Source: Burkholderiales bacterium (lineage in GTDB: Bacteria; Pseudomonadota; Gammaproteobacteria; Burkholderiales; Burkholderiaceae_C). Taken from it: 11,009 nt of DNA. Position numbers and translations under genes: made by a program. Below are positions 1 to 9,758 of this stretch, piece by piece. Below the pieces are notes generated by a model. That model searched no databases and had not been told where the DNA came from. It saw nothing but the letters and a program-made list of their open reading frames with translations. Every line of letters starts with the position of its first letter. The first letter of the stretch is position 1. The stretch spans positions 1 to 11,009 of the forward strand of contig JADJCH010000053.1 in the NCBI GenBank assembly GCA_016703325.1. The letters are read 5' to 3'.

Positions 1-3107
<3,107 letters not shown>

Positions 3108-3111
<4 letters not shown>

Positions 3112-3755
3112 CGGGAGCGCCCCACCAGCCGCAGCGCGTCGTCCAGCGCCTCGTCGCTGACGAAACTCATCACCGGGCGCAGCACCGCCAGACCCATCTG
3201 CATGTCGCCGGCATCGTCACCTTCGACGAAGTGCAGCACCCGGTGTTTGCGCAGCTCGCGCAGCAGCGCCAGGCGCTCGCTGGCCGCGTTCGGCAGCTTG
3301 TGCGCCAGCAGCGAGACCACCGTCTGCGACAGCTCTTCCAGGGGGATGGCCAGGCGCTCGTCCACCAGTGGGCGGCGGCCGGTGAGCGCCTCGGTGTAGA
3401 GAAACCGCAGCGCCAGCACCGCCGCCACAAAGTCTCGCGACAGCCGGGCACGCAGGCGGCGCACACCGTCCTCCTCCTCCTCGCCGCCGGCTTCGCCGGG
3501 CGGGTACAGGCGCAGGAGCCGCGCGTCGCTGTCGTGCGCGAGCACAAAGCCCATGCAGGCGAACCACTCGCGCAGCAGTTGCTCGCACTGCAGGGCGTCG
3601 TCGTAGAGCGCCGCCTCCGGCCGGGAGAAGTCCCGCCACAGCACCCCGCTGGCCAGCAGCCGCGCGGTCAGTTCGGCAAACCGCGCCGGCCGCACGGCGC
3701 CGGAGCCTTCGGTGGACAGGCGCTGCTCCAGCACCTGGGCGATCGAGCTCAGCAT
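3108..3755 (-). CDS. jetB: JetB, DUF4194 (MukE-like) subunit of Wadjet
   Basis: This 215-residue protein has the size and character of DUF4194/JetB, the MukE-like kite subunit that bridges JetA and the JetC ATPase. Visible features are a helical N-terminus (MLSSIAQVLEQRL), the pattern LLASGVLWRDF typical of a winged-helix subunit, an acidic loop of glutamates near residue 95, and the segment LRELRKHRVLHFVEG near the C-terminus. The ATG at 3755 lies 15 bases after the jetA stop, with a GGAG at 3765-3768 spaced 9 bases upstream. The stop overlaps the jetC GTG start by four bases (GTGA), so translation of the two is probably coupled. The frame is intact. The assignment rests on length, sequence character and position between jetA and jetC. 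Confidence 0.88.
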
Positions 3756-3770
3756 GGCCGGTCGCTCCGG

Positions 3771-5222
3771 TCAATCCGCTCGGCCCAGGGCCGCAGGCGG
3801 CCGCTCGACCGGCGCCAGCGGCTCGACCCGCAGCTCATAGTCGTCGGCCTGGAAGTACGGCGTCTCCACCCTGCCCGCCAGGCGCCGTGCCTGGAGCAGG
3901 CCGCGCCCTTCGGTCGAACGCGCCGCACCCACCGCATGCAGCACCCGCACCGCCTCTTCGGCCGTGCGCACCGGCAAGGCCGCCAGCGTGATCGGCCCGG
4001 CCGCCAGTTGCGGGAGCAGCCCCTGCAGCACCTGCTGGTCGCTGAAGGCAAAGGCCTCGGCCTCCGCCCGGCGCAGCAGGGCGTTCAACCGGCTCTGCTC
4101 GTCCACCACCAGGGGTGCGGACTCGGCCGCAGCGGCCTCGCGTTCGCGCAGCGTCCAGCGCAGCAGGCCGCCGGCCAGGCGCACCTCGCTGGTGGCCAGG
4201 CGCTGCGCCAGGGCGTCCAGCAGCGCCTCACGCTGCGGGGGCGCCTGCTCCTTCAGCCAGGCCATGCTGCGCCCCAGCGGCGACTCGGCGCCGTAGTCCA
4301 GCGACAGCGCCTGGCGCAGCAGGCTGGTGAAGCGGCGCACGTAGTTGTTCATCTCCGAGCGCAGCATCGGCAGCTTCAGGCCGCAGGCGGCCTCCACCAT
4401 GCTCTCGATGCGGTCGCACAGCCACAGCATCGGGCTGCGGCCCTGCACCTGCGGCTCCAGCCAGGGCGCACGCTGCAGCAGGTGGCCGTCCACGACGGTG
4501 CGCTGCTCACCCTCCAGCGCACGCACCACCTCCAGAGCCTCGCCGATCTGGCCGCGGTGGCGCTCGGCCGAATCCGCCACCAGCCGCACCGCGTACTCGC
4601 GGGCAAAACGCGTCTCGATGAACTCGTTGAACTCGCTCCAGGCCACCTTCTGCGCCAGCGCCTCGCGCGTCAGGCTCTGGATCAGCTGGCGGAAGTACTC
4701 GATGTCGTCCTGCAGGTCCTGCACCACCCGGCTGGCGAATTCATGGGCATCCAGCAGCTCGTCCGCATCACGTCCACTGAGGAAGGCCGCCAGCGCCTTG
4801 CGCGCCGAACGCATGTTGCGCTGGCGGGTCTTGGCGCGCGAATCGTCCAGGCCGGCAAAGGTCTCGCTGAAGGCCCGGCCGGCGCGGCTGAGCTTGAGCG
4901 TGGGCTTGAGGTCGATCGGGTCGCGGTAGTCCTCCAGCCAGCCGTGCTCCTTGAGCTTGCGCAGCAGCTCGCCGGCGTAGGCGCGCTCCTCCTCGGCCCG
5001 CACCGTCTGCCCGGCTTCGAAGGCCAGCGCCCGCAGTGCCGGCTCTGCCAGCGCCCGCAGGATCACCTCCAGCACCAGCTCGCGCGTCAGCACCTCGGCA
5101 TAGTCCGCATTGGCCCCATGCACCCGCTCGTGCAGCGCCCGCAGCACGGCGGCGCAGAGCTCGCGGTTGTCGTGGGTGAGCGGGCGGAAGAAGTGCTCCC
5201 GGGGTGGGGTGAAGAAGATCAC
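3771..5222 (-). CDS. jetA: JetA, MukF-like kleisin subunit of Wadjet
   Basis: This 483-residue protein fits JetA, the kleisin subunit that links the two heads of the JetC dimer. It begins MIFFTPPREHFFRPL and has an N-terminal winged-helix-like region (about 1-120, including LRKLKEHGWLEDY). Helical segments follow (about 130-310, including DLQDDIEYFRQLIQSL). The opening resembles the JetA family formerly named DUF5716 more than the DUF3375 JetA of type I Wadjet, so a type II or III system is more likely; this is from memory of the families. The start chosen is GTG at 5222. No good ribosome-binding site precedes it, so the start is less certain than the gene. It lies 20 bases after the vapC stop in the same direction, with no terminator between, so transcription may read through from vapBC. 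The frame is intact. Confidence 0.87.
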   Translation of the reverse strand: MIFFTPPREHFFRPLTHDNRELCAAVLRALHERVHGANADYAEVLTRELVLEVILRALAEPALRALAFEAGQTVRAEEERAYAGELLRKLKEHGWLEDYRDPIDLKPTLKLSRAGRAFSETFAGLDDSRAKTRQRNMRSARKALAAFLSGRDADELLDAHEFASRVVQDLQDDIEYFRQLIQSLTREALAQKVAWSEFNEFIETRFAREYAVRLVADSAERHRGQIGEALEVVRALEGEQRTVVDGHLLQRAPWLEPQVQGRSPMLWLCDRIESMVEAACGLKLPMLRSEMNNYVRRFTSLLRQALSLDYGAESPLGRSMAWLKEQAPPQREALLDALAQRLATSEVRLAGGLLRWTLREREAAAAESAPLVVDEQSRLNALLRRAEAEAFAFSDQQVLQGLLPQLAAGPITLAALPVRTAEEAVRVLHAVGAARSTEGRGLLQARRLAGRVETPYFQADDYELRVEPLAPVERPPAALGRAD

Positions 5223-5242
5223 GGTGCAGGGGCCCGGTTGAA

Positions 5243-5632
5243 TCAGGCCGTCTTCGAGAACAAGCGGACCTCCGGCAATCCGCCGAAGTGCGCGTCACAG
5301 GTCAGCAGTTGCGCCCCGACTTGTCGCGCCGTGGCATACACGATCGCGTCGGCCGTGGCCAGCCGGTACTCCCGATGCAGTTCGGCGGCCAGCAGAGCGA
5401 TCGAAGTATCCAGCGGCACTACAACACACTTCTGGGTGTAGGCGATCACCTCGTCGGACTGCGCTTCACCGACCTCCCGGACCAACCACTTCGACAGTTC
5501 CAGCTGCACGATGGTCGGGACGACGCAATGGGATCGGCCCGGGAACTGCTTACCGACAGCTTCACCGGTGGTACTTCCGGTCAGCCACTCGATCCAGGCT
5601 GAGGTATCGACCACGCAGCGCGGGCCACTCAT
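5243..5632 (-). CDS. vapC: VapC-type PIN-domain toxin ribonuclease
   Basis: This 129-residue PIN-domain protein should act as the endoribonuclease toxin of a type II toxin-antitoxin pair. VapC toxins cut tRNA or rRNA when not bound by their antitoxin. All four usual acidic metal-binding residues are visible: D9 in VVDTSAW, E45 in IVQLELSKW, D95 in LATADAIVYATA and D113 in LLTCDAHF. The length is normal for the family and the frame is intact, so the toxin is probably active. The ATG at 5632 shares one base with the vapB stop (TGATG), which is typical translational coupling. Its RNA target cannot be read from the sequence. What is unusual is the neighbour: the first gene of a Wadjet operon follows after 20 bases. 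Confidence 0.93.
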   Translation of the reverse strand: MSGPRCVVDTSAWIEWLTGSTTGEAVGKQFPGRSHCVVPTIVQLELSKWLVREVGEAQSDEVIAYTQKCVVVPLDTSIALLAAELHREYRLATADAIVYATARQVGAQLLTCDAHFGGLPEVRLFSKTA

Positions 5633-5850
5633 CAGAAGCGGTCCTCACGATCGCGGTAGTCGCCCTTGTTCGCACCCTTGGCGATGCCGGCCAACTCCTC
5701 CAGTTCCGGCACGGGCATCACCAGCACCCCCTTGCCTTTGGGAATGAAGACAAACTCCTGCCCCGCCTGCCATCGTTGCTCCTCCCGAATGGCCTTCGGG
5801 ATCGAGATCTGGAACTTGCTGGACAGGGTGGCGGTCGCAGAGGCGGTCAC
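5632..5850 (-). CDS. vapB: VapB-type antitoxin with AbrB/SpoVT (swapped-hairpin) domain
   Basis: This 72-residue protein is the partner antitoxin. Its N-terminal half, SSKFQISIPKAIREEQRW followed by AGQEFVFIPKGKGVLVMPV, is the AbrB/MazE-like DNA-binding fold. The acidic C-terminal tail (KGDYRDREDRF) is the kind of segment that wraps the toxin. Antitoxins of this class usually repress their own promoter, with VapC as co-repressor. The start is GTG at 5850, supported by a GGAG ribosome-binding site at 5858-5861, spaced 7 bases away. A candidate promoter and short direct repeats lie just upstream, between this gene and the end of the membrane-protein gene. The stop overlaps the vapC start by one base. 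Confidence 0.92.
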   Translation of the reverse strand: MTASATATLSSKFQISIPKAIREEQRWQAGQEFVFIPKGKGVLVMPVPELEELAGIAKGANKGDYRDREDRF

Positions 5851-5862
5851 TTATGTTCTCCA

Positions 5863-5884
5863 GATTGATCGATGGTCAGATGGT
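5863..5884 (-). promoter_or_regulatory. GAT-rich direct repeats, possible VapBC operator
   Basis: On the plus strand this stretch reads GATT-GATC-GATG-GTCA-GATG, a loose four-base periodicity. Within it GATGGT occurs twice (5871-5876 and 5879-5884) and the palindrome ATCGAT once (5868-5873). It overlaps the candidate -10 and lies just ahead of the vapB ribosome-binding site, where an autorepressing antitoxin complex would bind. The operator role is inferred from position and repeat character only. Confidence 0.3.
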
Positions 5885-5908
5885 AAGAATACCTGAACGC
5901 CGTCACAA
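5880..5908 (-). promoter_or_regulatory. Candidate sigma-70 promoter for vapBC (and perhaps jetABC)
   Basis: On the minus strand a -35-like TTGTGA (5903-5908) and a -10-like TACCAT (5880-5885) are separated by exactly 17 bases. Each matches the consensus at 4 of 6 positions. They lie 30-58 bases upstream of the vapB GTG, in the only non-coding gap on this side. The stretch is AT-richer than its surroundings. The -35 element overlaps the stop codon of the upstream membrane-protein gene. The match is moderate and unproven. It is the only promoter candidate seen upstream of the Wadjet genes, because the vapC-jetA gap is just 20 bases. Confidence 0.4.
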
Positions 5909-7186
5909 CGCCTCCAGCGCCGCCCCCCGCAGTCCCACCAACAGCGCCCTGCCGTCGGCGTCCACCCGGAACTCGCCGTACCTCGCCTTCTCCCAGCGCT
6001 GGGCCTGCCCCTCGGCAAAGAACCAGGCGTCGCTGACCAGGATCCAGTGCCCGTCCTTGGGGGTGAGCTCGATGTGCATCTCACCGGCCGCCAGGGGCTG
6101 GCCGTCGGCGATGCGCAGCAGGCGGGCCACGCCGCGTTCATCCCGCACCGCGACCACGTGAGGGCGCTCGCGGCGCAGCAGGCCGGCGCGGCGCTCCGCG
6201 GGTTCACCCGGGATGTTGAAGTTCAGGCGCATGAAGTCGCCCTGCATCAGCGAGCGCGGATCCACCGGCGCCAGTTCGACGAACACCGGCTGGCCGTGGT
6301 GGATCAGCGCCTCCTTGTCGCGGATGCCCAGGTTGGCCACCGTCAGGATGGCGATCAGGCTGAGGGCGATGCCGGCACGGGCCCACCGGGCAGCGTTCAC
6401 GGCAGGACCATCGGAGGGATCGGGTGTGACCGCCGCGGCCGCCCCAACACCTTGCCCTGAACCGCGACGCTTCGCCATGACCCAGCCCGCCAGCAGCGCC
6501 AGCAGCGCACCCGCCGCAACCAGCACCAGCGCCTTGCTTCCCAGCGGCCAAGCCAGCTGGTAGTAGAAGGCGCCGACGATCCAGGCCGCCGCCACCGCCG
6601 CCGCAACGGCCAGGCGGCGCCGGCCGCTGGTCACCGTCTGCACCAGCAGCAGCAGCGTGGCGCCCAGCGAGGGCATCAGCGCCGCCAGTGCCACCAGCAC
6701 GCCGGCGGCGCCCAGGTACGGGGGCTGGCGCAGGCCCGGCCAGCGCCGCAGGGCAACGCCCCCTCCCACCGCCGCCAGCAGCGCAGACAGGGCCTGCATG
6801 CCGATCCAGCCGGCCGAGGTCGCGCTGCGCCAACCCAGCTCCCGGCCGATCTCGGCCACCGGCCCGCCGCCCAGCACACCGCCGACCAGGAAGGTCATCC
6901 CTGACCACCCGGCCAGCCCCACCAGCAGCGCCAGGCCCGCGCCGGCGGCCAGCGACTCCAGCGCCGGTGCAGCACGGCCGCCGTGTCCACGCTGCAACCA
7001 CCCGTGTGCCCCCAGCCAGGCAAGGAGCAACAGGTGCCAGCTCACCCACCAGAACTGGAGCGAACCACCGGGTCTCAGGTCCCAGCGCTGCGGCGTGAGG
7101 GCCACAGACCACAGCACTGCCACGGCGGCCCCCAGCAGAACCCGCAACCAGGCCACGGGCACGACCAGGGCGACCACCAGCGCCAC
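5903..7186 (-). CDS. DUF4401-like membrane helices plus GDYXXLXD domain, last fragment
   Basis: This 427-residue frame starts inside a membrane helix (ALVVALVVPVAWLRVLLGAA) and has about ten hydrophobic segments. After a Gly/Ala/Pro linker and one more membrane anchor (AGIALSLIAILTVANLGI), the C-terminal ~130 residues are soluble and match the GDYXXLXD family. The signature here reads GDFMRLNF, preceded by LAPVDPRSLMQ, which is a conservative Tyr-to-Phe variant. This domain should sit outside the cytoplasmic membrane. No function is established for the family. The GTG at 7186 is only the first possible start after the frame break. The gene ends 53 bases before vapB with no visible terminator. 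Confidence 0.8.
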   Translation of the reverse strand: MALVVALVVPVAWLRVLLGAAVAVLWSVALTPQRWDLRPGGSLQFWWVSWHLLLLAWLGAHGWLQRGHGGRAAPALESLAAGAGLALLVGLAGWSGMTFLVGGVLGGGPVAEIGRELGWRSATSAGWIGMQALSALLAAVGGGVALRRWPGLRQPPYLGAAGVLVALAALMPSLGATLLLLVQTVTSGRRRLAVAAAVAAAWIVGAFYYQLAWPLGSKALVLVAAGALLALLAGWVMAKRRGSGQGVGAAAAVTPDPSDGPAVNAARWARAGIALSLIAILTVANLGIRDKEALIHHGQPVFVELAPVDPRSLMQGDFMRLNFNIPGEPAERRAGLLRRERPHVVAVRDERGVARLLRIADGQPLAAGEMHIELTPKDGHWILVSDAWFFAEGQAQRWEKARYGEFRVDADGRALLVGLRGAALEAL

Positions 7187-7189
7187 GCC

Positions 7190-7686
7190 CCCAGGAAGGC
7201 TGCACCTCCGCCAACGCCGGCATCGCGGAACAAGCCGAAACCCAGCGCTCCCGCCCCCACCAGCAGCACCGGCAGCGCCAGCTGCTCCACGAACAAGGCC
7301 ACCCCGCGGGAGCGCAGCACCACCACTGCGCCGGTGATCAGCAAGGCCGCCACCAAGTACGGACCGACACTGCGGTTCATCAGGTCCCCCAGCAGCATCC
7401 CCACCACTCCCAGCAACGGCAGCGCCGCCAGCCAGGCGCCCAGCGCCGTCAGCAGGACCACCGGCCAGGGCCGTGAAGCGTCCTCGGGCGCCTGGGCATG
7501 CGCAGGCAGCCCCTCAACCCCAGCCCTGCGCGCCAACTGCAATACCACCTTCACGCTGCCGGCCAGCAGCGCCGCGGCCCCACAACCGAGCAGCAGCAGG
7601 CGGCCGATCGGATCCCCGGCGCCACCCCCTTCGAACAGCAGGCGACCCAGCCCCGCCACCAGCAACGTGTTCAACCCCAGGGCCAC
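7190..7686 (-). CDS. DUF2157 C-terminus plus start of DUF4401-like domain, middle fragment
   Basis: This frame opens with the hydrophobic end of the DUF2157 domain (about 45 residues after the break). It continues without a stop through a charged linker (LARRAGVEGLPAHAQAPEDA) into DUF4401-like membrane helices such as LLTALGAWLAALPLLGVVGM and VEQLALPVLLVGAGALGFGL. The in-frame GTG at 7686 has no good ribosome-binding site and would remove an obvious family N-terminus, so it is unlikely to be a real start. After about 7190 the same frame degenerates into Trp/Cys/Pro-rich nonsense up to its stop at 7075. The sensible sequence continues in the next fragment after one extra G. Probably not an independent gene. 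Confidence 0.7.
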
Positions 7687-7691
7687 CGCGC

Positions 7692-8477
7692 TCAGGCAAA
7701 CACCTCGAAGTGGCGCCGCGGCACGAACACCGCCGCCATGCCAGCCAGCACCCCCAGCCCCAGCAGATAGTGGGCGCCGACCGTCCTTGCGAACAGGGCC
7801 GCCAGCGCCGTGCCCGTCACCACCACCACCGCCAACGTCGCCGCCGTGCGCAGTGCCCAGGGTCCGGCACCGGTGACCGAGCGCCCCGGCGCCCCCATGG
7901 CCCCCACCAGCAGCAGTGCCACAGCCCAGCCTGCCGCATGCACGGCCAGGTCATCCGGCCCCAGCTGCCAGCTGCGGCCACTGTGCGCCTCGATCCACAG
8001 GGCGATGCCGACGAAGGCCCCCAGCACCCAGGGCGCCCACAACAGGTCGGAGCGCAGCGCCAGGGCCAGCGGCAGCGTCAGCAACGCCCACAGCGCAAAC
8101 AGCGACCAGGGGTCCGCCCCGGTCTGGTAGGTCTGCCCGAAGTAGGCGAACAGCGCCCCCGTCCCCAGCCACACCAGCAGCCCCAGCGGTGCCCGCCATG
8201 CAGGTCGCCAAAGCGCCCCCAGGCCGAACAGCAGCACGACGCCCTGCAGCAGCGCAAATCGACCGAACCGCCCCAACACCTCCCAGTTGGCCGCCACCCA
8301 GAAGATCAACCCCAACCCGAGCAGCGCCGCCGCCAGCACGGCCATCCCAATCGGCAGCCAGCGCCGCAGCGCCGCGGGTTCGGCATCGAAGCCAGCCAGC
8401 GCCTGCAGCCGCCGCGCCGCTGCGGCATCCAGACGGTGCCGGGCGGCCAGTTCATGCAGGGCAAGTCGCAGGTCCAT
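7692..8477 (-). CDS. DUF2157-like membrane domain, first fragment of the fusion
   Basis: This fragment encodes 261 residues. A cytoplasmic-looking helical start (MDLRLALHELAARHRLDAAA) is followed by a chain of membrane segments, beginning with LPIGMAVLAAALLGLGLIFW. The DUF2157 signatures FWVAANWEVLGRFGRFAL and YFGQTYQTGADPWSLFAL are clear. The ATG at 8477 was chosen over a farther upstream GTG because AGGAG lies at 8485-8489, spaced 7 bases, and the family motif sequence starts here. It ends abruptly at FEVFA followed by TGA. The last hydrophobic helices expected of the domain (LSAVALGLNTLLVAGLGRLL) appear immediately afterwards in another frame, so the stop is probably an artefact or a mutation. 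The biochemical function of DUF2157 is unknown. Confidence 0.8.
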   Translation of the reverse strand: MDLRLALHELAARHRLDAAAARRLQALAGFDAEPAALRRWLPIGMAVLAAALLGLGLIFWVAANWEVLGRFGRFALLQGVVLLFGLGALWRPAWRAPLGLLVWLGTGALFAYFGQTYQTGADPWSLFALWALLTLPLALALRSDLLWAPWVLGAFVGIALWIEAHSGRSWQLGPDDLAVHAAGWAVALLLVGAMGAPGRSVTGAGPWALRTAATLAVVVVTGTALAALFARTVGAHYLLGLGVLAGMAAVFVPRRHFEVFA

Positions 8478-8622
8478 CGGGGGTCTCCTGGGGCGGTGGA
8501 TCGGCCGGATGCCAGCGAGTGGGGCACGTTGCGCAGCGTCCAGCAGCACCGGCGAGCTGGGAGAATGCTGCCCATCGATGCACAGCCTTCGCCAGCCCTG
8601 ATCATCGTAGCCCTCCGACACC

Positions 8623-8656
8623 CTTTGCGAGTACGCTCTTTGCGATTCAGGTACGC
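8623..8656 (+). repeat. Short paired direct repeats in the divergent intergenic region
   Basis: CTTTGCGA occurs at 8623-8630 and 8638-8645, and each copy is followed by GTACGC (8631-8636 directly, 8651-8656 after five extra bases). The array lies 10-43 bases upstream of the nuclease ATG in the 188-base gap (8478-8665) between the divergent blocks. Nothing else convincing was seen in that gap: no clear sigma-70 promoter, no terminator hairpin and no small gene. A regulator-binding site is possible but inferred only from repetition and position. Confidence 0.35.
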
Positions 8657-8665
8657 CGCCGCTCC

Positions 8666-9758
8666 ATGACCTCCACCCTTGCGTCGCTCACCGACTACCA
8701 GGACTGGCTCGGCGCGCTCAAGCAGCGCGTGGTGTCCGCCCGTCTGCGTGTGGCTCTTGCGGCCAACAGTGAACTGATCAGGTTCTACTGGGACCTGGGA
8801 GCACAGATCGCCGAGAAGCAGTCCCAGCGCCAGTGGGGAGACAAACTCATCCCGCCTGCGGCAGGACCTGCAAAAGGCCTTCCCGGAGGTGGGCGGCTTC
8901 TCCCCTAAGAACCTGCGCTACTGCCGCGCCTTCTTCCGCTTCTACTGCGACCCTGCAATTTGGCAACAGACCGTTGCCAACGACCCTGGGCTCACTGGAT
9001 ACTGGGCACCAGCTGTTGACCAAATTCCCTGGGGGCACAACATCCTGATCTTCACCAAGTGCAGCAGCATTGCAGAGGCCGATTTCTACCTCCGCCAGAC
9101 CCTCGAACAGGGCTGGAGCCGCGACGTACTGGCCCTGCAACTCAAGTCCAGGCTGCATGAGCGTGCTGGCAAGGCAATCACCAACTTTTCGCGCACCCTG
9201 CCCGCGCCCCAGTCGGATCTGGCACAGCAGGCCCTGAAGGACCCTTACACCTTCGACTTCATGGCCATGACGGCCCCTTTCAACGAACGGGACGTGGAGC
9301 AACAGCTCACCCTCCACATCACCCAGTTTCTGCTCGAACTGGGCAAGGGCTTCGCCTTCATCGGCCGCCAGTACCACCTGGAAATCGCCGGCAACGACTA
9401 CTACCTGGATCTGCTTTTCTATCACGTCACTCTGAAGTGTTACGTGGTGGTAGAGCTCAAGAACCGCCGCTTCATCCCGGAGTACGCCGGCAAGCTCAAC
9501 TTCTACCTTTCGGCCGTGGACAGCCTGCTCAGAAGAGAAGACGACCGCCCCACCATCGGCCTGCTGCTGTGCCGCGACAAGAACAACATCGAGGTGGAAT
9601 TCGCCCTGCGCGACCTGAACAAGCCCATGGGTGTGAGCGAGTACAACCTGGTGGAGTCACTTCCAGACAACCTCAAGGGCGCGCTGCCGACGGTGGAGGA
9701 AATCGAGCTGGATCTGCAGCGGCTGCAGGAGCCGCACGCCCCCGCGGGTGAGTCGTGA
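8666..9758 (+). CDS. DUF1016/YhcG-family PD-(D/E)XK nuclease (one frameshift)
   Basis: The gene encodes a restored 364-residue nuclease of the DUF1016/YhcG family. The N-terminal helical domain runs from YQDWLGALKQRV to about residue 150 and includes GFSPKNLRYCRAFF and the family hallmark IPWGHNI. The linker GKAITNFSRTLPAPQSDLAQ leads to the C-terminal nuclease domain (about 205-325). Its likely catalytic residues are D249 (YYLDLLFYH) and E264/K266 (VVVELK), all present. The ATG at 8666 starts the conserved N-terminus, although its ribosome-binding site is weak. At 8854-8856 the frame breaks: reading on gives nonsense to 8908, while adding two bases (CCG CGC CTG) restores IPRLRQDLQKAF and the long downstream frame. 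The stop overlaps the next gene by GTGA. These nucleases often lie near restriction or other defence genes; the DNA target is unknown. Confidence 0.88.

Larger units (their letters stand above)
5903..8477 (-). other. Reconstructed DUF2157-DUF4401-GDYXXLXD fusion membrane protein gene (two frameshifts)
   Basis: Read across two one-base losses, near 7695-7696 and in the C run at 7188-7192, this span forms one open frame of about 858 residues. The restored length, 2,577 bases, is a whole number of codons. Order: a short helical N-terminus, a DUF2157-like membrane domain (to about residue 315), a DUF4401-like membrane domain (from about 335), and a soluble GDYXXLXD domain (about 720-858). In many bacteria these three units occur as separate neighbouring genes; here no stop separates them once the frame is restored. 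Function is unknown. As a polytopic inner-membrane protein with an extracytoplasmic C-terminal domain, an envelope role is plausible. The three reading-frame fragments are listed separately. Confidence 0.75.

Noticed and set aside
3231..5441. Plus-strand open frame of about 736 codons, antisense to jetB, jetA and vapC
   Set aside because: His/Gln/Arg-rich shadow that crosses three real genes, with no recognisable motif.
5866..5878. TGATCGATGGTCA as a palindromic operator
   Set aside because: Only the ends match in inverted orientation; the direct GATGGT repeats are the better description.
7186..7194. Programmed ribosomal frameshift or phase variation at the G run
   Set aside because: The five-base run is not a standard slippery site, no downstream pseudoknot is evident, and similar indels occur in three other places in the window.
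8478..8621. Extended N-terminus of the DUF2157 gene starting at 8621
   Set aside because: The ATG at 8477 has a well-placed AGGAG, and the extra residues look random and would use up the intergenic region.
7473..8669. Plus-strand open frame antisense to the DUF2157 segment
   Set aside because: Composition of Pro/Gln/Arg/His with no motif; the opposite strand carries clear family signatures.
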